Shown: positions 45,377 through 52,509 of the stretch, piece after piece
Numbering within the stretch: position 1 is the stretch's first letter
How the letters are laid out: each line of letters begins with the position of its first letter
Assembly (NCBI GenBank): GCA_004556655.1
Contig: SFGF01000029.1
Location: 1-64,000, forward strand
Length of the DNA stretch: 64,000 bases
Reading direction: 5' to 3'
From: Lachnospiraceae bacterium
Lineage (GTDB): Bacteria; Bacillota; Clostridia; Lachnospirales; Lachnospiraceae
Position numbers and translations under genes: made by a program
Notes under the pieces: model-generated
Database searches by the model: none
Seen by the model: the letters and a program-made list of their open reading frames with translations, nothing else
What the model was told of the DNA's origin: nothing

Positions 45377-47014
45377 ATGGGAAAAGTACAGGAAATAAAA
45401 GCATCTGTTCAGGAAATAAAGGAAACGGTTCAGCAGGAAATCCGTGAATCCGATACAGGACAGCAGATTGTAGAAAAAAGTAAAAAAGGATTTTTTCATA
45501 TTGTCTTTGGACGAACCGGAGTCATTATCCTTTTACTGGTAATTCAGGCTGCTTTTCTGGCACTGGAGGTATTAAAACTGCAAGAGCGTGCTATCTATGC
45601 TTATGGATTTTCCATTTTGCTGTCGGCAGCTATTGTGATTATTGTGATCAACCGACCGGGAAATCCGGATTTTAAGCTTGCCTGGATGGTTCCGATGACG
45701 ATTCTTCCGGTTTTTGGTGCACTTTTATATCTTTTTGTGGAGATGCAGGTAGGCGTGCGACTTGTAAATACCCGTCTGATTCAGGTAGGAAAAGTGCTGA
45801 AACCTTATCTTGTACAGAAACCGGAGATACAGGAGAAACTGGAAGCCGATGACAAACAGATGGGAAATCTGGCATCTTATGTGGCAGAAAAAGGAGGTTT
45901 TCCGGTCTTTGATCATTGTTGTGTGAAGTATTTTCCACTGGGAGAGGATAAATTTGAAACTCTTGTGGAGGAACTGGAAAAGGCAGAAAAATTTATATTC
46001 ATGGAATACTTCATAGTTGCGGAAGGACGAATGTGGAATACAATCCATGAGATTCTTAAGAGAAAAGTAAAAGAAGGGGTGGAAGTGCGGTTTATGTACG
46101 ACGGCACTTGTACGGTATCTCTTCTTCCACATTCGTATCCTGAAAAATTGAAAGCAGAAGGAATCCGCTGCAAAGTATTCAATCCCATCAAGCCTGCGCT
46201 TTCTACTACTCAGAACAACAGAGACCATAGAAAGATTGTGGTAATTGACGGTCATACAGCATTTACAGGCGGTATCAATCTGGCAGATGAATACATTAAT
46301 GAAAAAGAACGGTTCGGACACTGGAAGGATACGGCTGTTATGGTGAAAGGGGAAGCTGTACGAAGCTTTACCTGGATGTTTTTACAGCTCTGGGATTTTG
46401 ACGTAAAAAATGATGACTATGATAAATATCTGAATGTAGAACTTCCCGTATTGGAGGAAAAAACAGAAGGATATGTGATACCCTATGGGGACAGTCCTCT
46501 GGATGATGAAAATGTCGGAGAGCTGGTTTACATGGATATTCTGAATACAGCAAGGGATTATGTACATATTATGACTCCCTATCTGATTCTGGACCATGAA
46601 ATGATCACAGCGCTGACATATGCGGCGAAAAGAGGCGTAGATGTTAAAATCATAATGCCGGGTATTCCGGATAAACCTTATGCGTTTGCATTAGGTAAGA
46701 CATATTATCCGGAACTTTTGCGTGCTGGAGTTGAAATTTATCAGTATGTGCCGGGATTTGTTCATGCCAAAGTATTTACTTCGGATGACAGAAAGGCGGT
46801 TGTGGGAACGATCAATCTGGATTATCGCAGTCTGTATTTGCATTTTGAATGCGCCACACTTATGTATCAGGTGGATGAGATAGAAAAGATTGAGGAAGAT
46901 TTCCAGGAGACATTGAAGAAATGCAAAAGAATTACCATGGAAGATTATAAAAAAGAAAAATTGATCACACGTTTTTTTGGGAAGGTACTCAGACTGTTTG
47001 CACCGTTGATGTAA
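45377..47014 (+). CDS. cls: Cardiolipin synthase
   Basis: A 545-residue membrane phospholipase-D-family enzyme joining two phosphatidylglycerols into cardiolipin. An amphipathic start with repeated VQEIK units is followed by two or three transmembrane helices (about 45-115), then two HKD motifs: HRKIVVID in the first half and HAKVFTSD near residue 465. AGGTGGAGA precedes ATG 45377. The extra 40-residue charged start before the first helix is longer than in many Cls proteins. Confidence 0.93.
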   Translation: MGKVQEIKASVQEIKETVQQEIRESDTGQQIVEKSKKGFFHIVFGRTGVIILLLVIQAAFLALEVLKLQERAIYAYGFSILLSAAIVIIVINRPGNPDFKLAWMVPMTILPVFGALLYLFVEMQVGVRLVNTRLIQVGKVLKPYLVQKPEIQEKLEADDKQMGNLASYVAEKGGFPVFDHCCVKYFPLGEDKFETLVEELEKAEKFIFMEYFIVAEGRMWNTIHEILKRKVKEGVEVRFMYDGTCTVSLLPHSYPEKLKAEGIRCKVFNPIKPALSTTQNNRDHRKIVVIDGHTAFTGGINLADEYINEKERFGHWKDTAVMVKGEAVRSFTWMFLQLWDFDVKNDDYDKYLNVELPVLEEKTEGYVIPYGDSPLDDENVGELVYMDILNTARDYVHIMTPYLILDHEMITALTYAAKRGVDVKIIMPGIPDKPYAFALGKTYYPELLRAGVEIYQYVPGFVHAKVFTSDDRKAVVGTINLDYRSLYLHFECATLMYQVDEIEKIEEDFQETLKKCKRITMEDYKKEKLITRFFGKVLRLFAPLM

Positions 47015-47092
47015 AGAAAGTGGAAGCTGAAGAAACAGATGTGATATAGATGCAAAAACTATGGAATATAAAAATGACAGGAGACGAGAGAT

Positions 47093-48013
47093 ATGCCTAT
47101 TAAAATACAGAGCGATTTGCCGGTAAAAGAAATATTGGAACATGAAAATATATTTGTAATGGATGAGACGAGAGCTATGCATCAGGACATTCGTCCGATT
47201 CAGATACTTATTTTGAATCTGATGCCGCTGAAAGAGGAAACAGAACTTCAGCTCCTTCGTTCTCTTTCTAATACACCGCTCCAGATTGATGTGACATTTA
47301 TGGCGGTCAGCAGCCATGAGTCCAAAAACACATCCAGAAGTCATCTGAATAAATTTTATGTGGAATTTCCGCAGGTAAAGAGCCAGAAGTTTGATGGGAT
47401 GATCATCACAGGTGCTCCTGTAGAACAGATAGAATTTGAAGAAGTGGATTATTGGGAAGAACTAACAGAAATCATGGAGTGGACCAAGTCGCATGTAACA
47501 TCTACAATCCATCTGTGTTGGGGAGCTCAGGCAGGGTTGTATTATCACTATGGTCTGCAGAAAAAACCACTTTCCCAGAAAATGTTCGGATTGTTCTGGC
47601 ATCGGGTGAAAAATCGTAAGATTCCTCTGGTACGTGGCTTTGATGATGCATTTCTTGCACCTCATTCCCGTCATACGGAAGTGCCGGCAGAAGATATACA
47701 CAATTGTGATGCTCTGACCGTGTTGGCAGAATCGGATGAGGCAGGAGTATTTCTGTGTATGGCGATGGATGGAAGACAGATTTTCGTGATGGGTCATCCG
47801 GAGTATGATCGTGTTACACTGGATGGAGAATACAAGAGAGACAAGGGAAAAGGATTGGATATCCAGCTTCCGAAAAACTACTATCCGGATAATAATCCGG
47901 AGAATAAACCACTGCTTTTGTGGAGAGCGCATGCAAATAATCTGTATACGAACTGGCTGAATTATTATGTGTATCAGACAACACCATATGATCTGGATGG
48001 TACACCGTTCTAG
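47093..48013 (+). CDS. metA: Homoserine O-acetyltransferase, MetA family
   Basis: A 306-residue methionine-pathway enzyme. The nucleophile Cys142 lies in LCWGAQAG, with His and Glu in GHPEYDRVTL. Position 111, which sets acyl-donor choice in this family, is Glu (GAPVEQ) where E. coli has Gly, so acetyl-CoA rather than succinyl-CoA is predicted. The leader between this gene and cls is only 78 bases and shows no SAM riboswitch. Ribosome site AGGAGA precedes the ATG. Confidence 0.93.
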   Translation: MPIKIQSDLPVKEILEHENIFVMDETRAMHQDIRPIQILILNLMPLKEETELQLLRSLSNTPLQIDVTFMAVSSHESKNTSRSHLNKFYVEFPQVKSQKFDGMIITGAPVEQIEFEEVDYWEELTEIMEWTKSHVTSTIHLCWGAQAGLYYHYGLQKKPLSQKMFGLFWHRVKNRKIPLVRGFDDAFLAPHSRHTEVPAEDIHNCDALTVLAESDEAGVFLCMAMDGRQIFVMGHPEYDRVTLDGEYKRDKGKGLDIQLPKNYYPDNNPENKPLLLWRAHANNLYTNWLNYYVYQTTPYDLDGTPF

Positions 48014-48078
48014 AGTCTTGTTTCCAGAAATCTAGCAGAATGGTGTAAAAAGCAACGTGATGATATAGAGTAATATGG

Positions 48079-48119
48079 ATAGGCATATCAGATGTAAAAG
48101 TCCGATATGCCATTTTTTT
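48079..48119 (+). terminator. Terminator of metA
   Basis: ATAGGCATATCAGA pairs with TCCGATATGCCAT around an eight-base loop, followed by seven T residues. Confidence 0.9.
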
Positions 48120-48187
48120 GTTTTTCAAAGCTTATTGCTGTGTTATAATAGGCAAGAATGAGTTAATGGAAGAGAGAGGTGAATACA

Positions 48188-48595
48188 ATGTATCTGATCG
48201 CATGTGTTGATGATCGAATGGGAATGATGTTTAATCACCGAAGGGTAAGTCAGGATAAAGTGGTTAGCAAGGAAATAATGGATATGTGTAAAAATCATAG
48301 CATATACATGCAGGAATATTCGGCTCCACTATTTTCAAATGGCAATGTTTGTAATATCAAAATTGTGAAGGAGTTACCTTTTAGAGAGTTAATCGGACAG
48401 TATGTTTTTGTGGAGAATCCGGCAGTTATTGAAGAAAGTTTTGTTGAGAAAATAATCCTTTATCGGTGGAATCGTAAATATCCGGCTGATCAATATTTTC
48501 CCATAGACTTAAATGGATGGATATTGTCTGAGACTAAAGAATTTTCAGGTAATTCACATGAAAAAATTACAAAAGAAATATTCGTGAGGAAATAA
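48188..48595 (+). CDS. Small protein of unknown function next to a nuclease gene
   Basis: A 135-residue soluble protein without signal peptide or membrane helix: MYLIACVDDRMGMMFNHRRVSQD at the start (first 20 given: MYLIACVDDRMGMMFNHRRV), Cys residues in the middle and a basic end. Similar proteins in related bacteria are, as I recall, sometimes labelled ribonuclease Z, but no metallo-beta-lactamase HxHxDH motif is present, so that name is not supported. ATG 48188 is favoured over GTG 48179 by AGAGGT. It lies 3 bases before a secreted nuclease gene and could be its cytoplasmic partner or inhibitor; this is a guess. Confidence 0.7.
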   Translation: MYLIACVDDRMGMMFNHRRVSQDKVVSKEIMDMCKNHSIYMQEYSAPLFSNGNVCNIKIVKELPFRELIGQYVFVENPAVIEESFVEKIILYRWNRKYPADQYFPIDLNGWILSETKEFSGNSHEKITKEIFVRK

Positions 48596-48598
48596 TTA

Positions 48599-49477
48599 AT
48601 GAAGAATAATAAGCATTACCTTTGTAGATTGACTTGCATATTGACTTTGCTTCTAACATTTATGGGATGCTCAGTATTAGATTTGCAGAAGAATGATGAT
48701 ATTGGCAGTACTAGTATTTCGATGGTAGAAATACCGGAATACAGCGGTGAACCTTATGTTGTAATAAATGATAATATTCCGGGCTTTTCGGAAACTGAGA
48801 TTACAGATCAGTCGTTTGAACAATACAATGAGTTGGATAGCCTTGGTCGGTGTGGTACAGCCATTGCCAGTATAGGACGTGATTTAATGCCAACGGAAGA
48901 AAGAGGTTCTATTGGACAAGTAAAGCCTACCGGATGGCATACCGTAAAATATGATAATGTGGATGGAAAGTATCTCTATAACCGTTGTCATTTGATCGGG
49001 TATCAGTTAACGGCTGAGAATGCAAATCAGTTGAATCTGATCACCGGAACGAGGTATATGAACGTTGACGGTATGCTGCCATTTGAAAATATGGTGGCTG
49101 ATTACATCAAAGAAACGGGGCATCATGTGCTTTATAGAGTAACACCAGTTTTTGATGGAGACAATCTATTGGCTTCTGGTGTACAGATGGAGGCTTTGTC
49201 TGTGGAAGATAATGGAGAAGGTATTTCTTATAATGTATTTGTTTACAATGTTCAGCCCGGAATAAACATAGATTATGTAACTGGTGAAAGTAGTCCGGAA
49301 GATAGTACAAATAATTCTGAATCAGAAAACGGTGAGATTCGTGGAAATTCCAATTCAAAAATATATCATTGCCCAGGTCAGGCCGCATATGATCAGATGG
49401 CGGATTCGAAAAACTTGGTAATATTTTCATCGGAAGAAGAGGCACAGAAGGCAGGTTACAGAAAAGCAAAGAGATAA
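48599..49477 (+). CDS. Lipoprotein DNA/RNA non-specific endonuclease (EndA/NucA-like)
   Basis: A 292-residue surface nuclease. The lipobox is FMGC with Cys24. The beta-beta-alpha metal core reads YNRCHLIGYQLTAENAN with the catalytic His, and the metal Asn-rich helix is NLITGTRYMNVDGM. Classical members have DRGH where this one has NRCH. Such enzymes degrade external DNA for uptake or nutrition. A final segment (YHCPGQAAYDQMADS...FSSEEEAQKAGYRKAKR) resembles an Ada-like or Excalibur-type tail often attached to nucleases. A terminator follows. Confidence 0.88.
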   Translation: MKNNKHYLCRLTCILTLLLTFMGCSVLDLQKNDDIGSTSISMVEIPEYSGEPYVVINDNIPGFSETEITDQSFEQYNELDSLGRCGTAIASIGRDLMPTEERGSIGQVKPTGWHTVKYDNVDGKYLYNRCHLIGYQLTAENANQLNLITGTRYMNVDGMLPFENMVADYIKETGHHVLYRVTPVFDGDNLLASGVQMEALSVEDNGEGISYNVFVYNVQPGINIDYVTGESSPEDSTNNSESENGEIRGNSNSKIYHCPGQAAYDQMADSKNLVIFSSEEEAQKAGYRKAKR

Positions 49478-49484
49478 AGAATAT

Positions 49485-49518
49485 AGGATGTCGGTGAAAA
49501 CCGATGTCCTGTTTTTTT
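49485..49518 (+). terminator. Terminator of the nuclease gene
   Basis: AGGATGTCGGT with ACCGATGTCCT (two internal mismatches) around a four-base loop, followed by seven T residues. Confidence 0.85.
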
Positions 49519-49858
49519 GCGTTTTTTTGGGATTCGCACTCTCGAAATTCTAAAAACATTGGGAATCTGCTCTATTCGGGCTACTTCCTCATGCTTTTAA
49601 GGCCTTCAGGTCATTCTCAGGCACGCGAGCATGCCGTGATTGACCCTTTGTCCTTGTCTCATGTTATAGAATGTTGTGAAATGTCTTATTTGGTTGGACG
49701 ATTTATTAAGAGAATAGGTATAAGTAGTTGAAAAGACTATTTTCAATATATTAAAATAAATACAAGAATAATGTCTGAAAACAAATAAACGGCAGTATGG
49801 AAGTTGAAAATATTTGTTGGCTACATGTTGTCAATTCTTTAAGAAAGGAGTGGTGTTA
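49519..49858 (+). other. Non-coding stretch before the sigma-like cassette
   Basis: No convincing gene. A 75-codon open frame (49504-49731) starts inside the terminator and has no ribosome site. The last 130 bases are AT-rich and hold a possible promoter, TTGAAA at 49728-49733, 18 bases, TAAAAT at 49752-49757. Confidence 0.5.
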
Positions 49859-49900
49859 ATGTGCGGAAGAATTTTGTTTTCTTCATGTTATATTACTTAA
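49859..49900 (+). CDS. Possible 13-residue leader peptide
   Basis: ATG at 49859 follows AAAGGAG by eight bases and encodes MCGRILFSSCYIT, stopping right where the ribosome site of the next gene begins. A well placed ribosome site for so small a frame suggests a leader or coupling peptide. There is no homology evidence. Confidence 0.4.
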   Translation: MCGRILFSSCYIT

Positions 49901-49912
49901 GAGGAAAAGATA

Positions 49913-50152
49913 GTGAACAAAGAAATCTGCCTAAAAATATATGAAGAAAACAAAGATTGCATTTATTGGTATTTAACAAAGAAATGCACTTGGTTATCAG
50001 AAAATGATGTGCATGATATCATGCTTGTTGTGTGGTTTGAACTTTCTTCAAACATCCATGAGGTTTATAACTTAACAAACAAGACAATGCAATCGGCATG
50101 GCTGCTATCCGTAACTCATCGTCAAGCATTACATTATAAGAAGGGGGAATAA
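49913..50152 (+). CDS. Short sigma-70-like protein with region 2 only, GTG start
   Basis: A 79-residue protein whose layout resembles region 2 of ECF-type sigma factors: LKIYEENKDCIYWYL (helix of region 2.1), ENDVHDIMLVVWFEL in place of the usual DAEDIxQEVF, and SAWLLSVTHRQALHYKKGE in place of the AWLxxIARNxAxD core. It ends there, with no region 4 and no room for one because the next gene starts inside its stop codon. GTG 49913 follows AGAGG. It could be a genuinely short regulator, a decoy, or a decayed sigma factor. Confidence 0.55.
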   Translation: MNKEICLKIYEENKDCIYWYLTKKCTWLSENDVHDIMLVVWFELSSNIHEVYNLTNKTMQSAWLLSVTHRQALHYKKGE

Positions 50153-50955
50153 TGAGGAAAAAGAATCAAATTCAGGACAGCCCGGAATATAAATATTTTG
50201 AAGAAAATTTTGGCGCACTTATGAGTGAAATGGAACAGGATAAAGAAAGTGAATGTTTTGAAATACCAGATGAATGGGATCAGGAATTTCGGAAAGTTAT
50301 AAAGGAAACAATAGACAAAAATAAAAGAGAACGTGAAAAAAGAAAAAAGAGTTTTTTAAAAATTGTAGGAATCGTAACTGCTGCAATGGTTGTTTTGCTT
50401 GTTGGTAACTTCACGGTGGAACAAGTGAATGGTGAAGGGCTGTTGGAGATATTTCAGAATAGTTTTATATTAGGTGACAAACAACATACGATGTATGGAA
50501 CAAATAATGAAATCGAGTTTGATACAGACAATGACTCTAATTATATATTTTTTTCAGGTACTACATTAGAGGAAGTAAGTGATCAGATTCGTAAAGAACT
50601 AAAGTGTCCGATTTTTCATTTGGGTTATATACCTGAAGGATTTATTGTTGAAGAAGCTACATATGAACAGCAGTTTCGAATAATTAGTATAAAACTTGCT
50701 AAATCATCAGAATATATTTATATTTTCCAACAAAAGCAAGTTGACGATACGGCGTTTGGGTTTGTGGATGATGAGAAAAAGGAAAGTATTTTGTTGAATA
50801 ATGAACATATAAATATGCAGATTCAGATTTATGAAGGATATCAAGATCATAGTTGGTCATTTGATATTATGAAAAATAACGATGTACTTTCACTTGGCGC
50901 CTCAGTTTCTAAAGAAGAATTTATTAAAGTTGCGGAAAATATTGATTATTATTAG
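50152..50955 (+). CDS. Membrane protein of anti-sigma type (DUF4367-like)
   Basis: A 267-residue protein: a charged cytoplasmic part (about 1-65, ending in a Lys/Arg-rich run), one transmembrane helix (FLKIVGIVTAAMVVLLVGNF, about 64-83) and an extracellular domain of about 180 residues with CPIFHLGYIPEGFIVEEATY, as in DUF4367 proteins. Its ATG overlaps the sigma-like stop by one base (TAATG), the arrangement usual for sigma/anti-sigma pairs. The DUF match is from memory and the anti-sigma role is inferred from topology and position. Confidence 0.65.
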   Translation: MRKKNQIQDSPEYKYFEENFGALMSEMEQDKESECFEIPDEWDQEFRKVIKETIDKNKREREKRKKSFLKIVGIVTAAMVVLLVGNFTVEQVNGEGLLEIFQNSFILGDKQHTMYGTNNEIEFDTDNDSNYIFFSGTTLEEVSDQIRKELKCPIFHLGYIPEGFIVEEATYEQQFRIISIKLAKSSEYIYIFQQKQVDDTAFGFVDDEKKESILLNNEHINMQIQIYEGYQDHSWSFDIMKNNDVLSLGASVSKEEFIKVAENIDYY

Positions 50956-50968
50956 AAAGGAAATGTTT

Positions 50969-51451
50969 ATGAAAAATAAAAAAATATGGGCTTTATTTTT
51001 AGCGATGGTGATGTTGTTTATGCAAATAATACCTGTGTGTGCAGAAGAAACGAATGTAAATGAATGGTATGAACTTATAGAAGAAGATTTCCAGATGGAT
51101 ATTGAACCGGATCAGTCGGTTAATCCATATTCATTATATTTGATGAATGTATATGCGTCTATTGCCAAAATAAATTCTACCAAGGTAGGCATGAGAGCGG
51201 ATGTACATTGTGCTGCAGTAATGAAAGAAATAACGGTCGTATTCTACTTACAGAAATTATCCGGTACATCTTGGAATACGGTTGGTACTACTACAGTATA
51301 TGCATATAACACTTCAAGTACTTCAAAAAGTATTACTGCATCTAATTTGAGTAGTGGTACATATAGAACTAAGGTATTAGCAAAAGTTACTGCGTCCAAT
51401 GGGTATTCAGAGACGCTTACAAGTTATAGCGGAAGTATTAATATGCCATGA
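50969..51451 (+). CDS. Small secreted protein (DUF6147-like)
   Basis: A 160-residue exported protein with a signal peptide ending near PVCAEE. The mature part is rich in Thr, Ser and Tyr and has the beta-strand pattern seen in DUF6147 proteins as I recall them: VYASIAKINSTKVGMRADV, YLQKLSGTSWNTVG and GTYRTKVLAKVTA. It looks like a short immunoglobulin-like or carbohydrate-binding fold. GAAAGGAAA precedes ATG 50969, 13 bases after the membrane protein gene, so all three belong to one transcript. It may be the product the sigma-like pair controls. Confidence 0.65.
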   Translation: MKNKKIWALFLAMVMLFMQIIPVCAEETNVNEWYELIEEDFQMDIEPDQSVNPYSLYLMNVYASIAKINSTKVGMRADVHCAAVMKEITVVFYLQKLSGTSWNTVGTTTVYAYNTSSTSKSITASNLSSGTYRTKVLAKVTASNGYSETLTSYSGSINMP

Positions 51452-51553
51452 TAATTTTAACTATATAATAAATTACAGTTAGATTAAGTATTGATCTGTA
51501 AGTATGTGAATTTTGGGGGCTATTGAGAAATAGTGATTTTGCCCCTGATATGT

Positions 51554-51627
51554 AAGAAGGAGACAGACCCTCAGAAAATCAGGCTTTTTCAAAGCCTCGG
51601 ATTTTTACCGGACTGTCTCCTTCTTTT
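51554..51627 (+). terminator. Large structured hairpin after the sigma-like cassette
   Basis: AAGAAGGAGACAG pairs with CTGTCTCCTTCTTTT around about 45 bases that hold a second perfect hairpin, AGGCTTT-ttc-AAAGCCT. The right foot ends in TTTT. It probably terminates the cassette; the nested stems are more than a terminator needs. Confidence 0.7.
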
Positions 51628-52509
51628 AGCAATATCCGTTTCAGAGCGCAGCCCCCTTTGTTTGGATTTTAAGCAGTTCTCTTTTGGCTAAGCTGCTTTT
51701 TGCTCCTTTTTCTCTTCACATTTTTCGGTTTCTACATCATGAAATCGAAAAATATGGAGGAAAAAAAGACACTGAAATTGTATAGAAAGATGCATCTGCA
51801 AAAATTCAGTCACAGGGATTTTTTGCGCCAAAATCAGAACAGAAAAACGAGAAGACATCCCCAACAGCTCTTTGAGCTTTAGAAAACATAAAACTGAGAT
51901 GTAATAAGCATTTCTGGCGGATAGCCCATGGAGAAATTCATTATATTGATGAAAAGATAAAAGCTAAAAGGATAGAAGTTTATGAATTTCTTATCTTATC
52001 TGCCTGATTTTAGAAGAAAAAAATCATTTTTTCAACGAGAGTCCCTAAAAATTGGAAGCCTATCTGCCCAAAACAGCTTATTTTGCAGGATTTTATAATC
52101 GATATCTTTAAAAATAAAAGTTTCTATCTGCCCATATATGCTAAAATCAGTAATTTTACTTAATTTTTATCGGATATATCTCTGAAAATCTCCTTATATT
52201 GATGTCAGCACCAAAGCCAGAAATACAGAGTATTGATTTCAATCTTCACTATCTGCTGAAAGAGTTTTTTCTACATAAAATCGGGCAGATAATACCTCTA
52301 TTTTTCGACAACCCATTTTGGAAAACTTCATTTCAATACATTTGGTTTATACCACGACAGCAAGTGGCTATTTGGTTCGTCAGATAAAAATAGGTAGAAA
52401 ATAAAGAGAAATTACATTTTCCCTCTTGCAAAACTGAAATTTTCCTGTAGAATAGGAAAGGATTGGACAAAGCAACCGATGATTTTCAAGAGAGAAAAGG
52501 ATTGATGAC
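51628..52509 (+). other. AT-rich non-coding stretch with short repeats
   Basis: About 880 bases with no gene I can support. Two small open frames (51700-51882 and 52199-52387) lack ribosome sites. Codon usage differs from the neighbours and the base composition is more AT-rich. TATCTGCC occurs at 51997, 52061 and 52125, exactly 64 bases apart, with an inverted copy at 52284. It may be the remains of a mobile or repeated element. Confidence 0.5.

Noticed and set aside
47015..47092. A SAM riboswitch or T-box before metA
   Set aside because: The leader is only 78 bases and shows no SAM-box stems or T-box sequence.
49504..49731. A 75-codon frame after the nuclease gene
   Set aside because: It begins within the terminator, lacks a ribosome site and has no recognisable features.
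51997..52291. A CRISPR array built on TATCTGCC
   Set aside because: Only about eight to ten bases are shared between units, the intervening DNA is not spacer-like, and no cas genes are present.
52199..52387. A 62-codon frame before the ABC-F gene
   Set aside because: No ribosome site, AT-rich non-coding surroundings and no family motif; kept only as part of the non-coding stretch.
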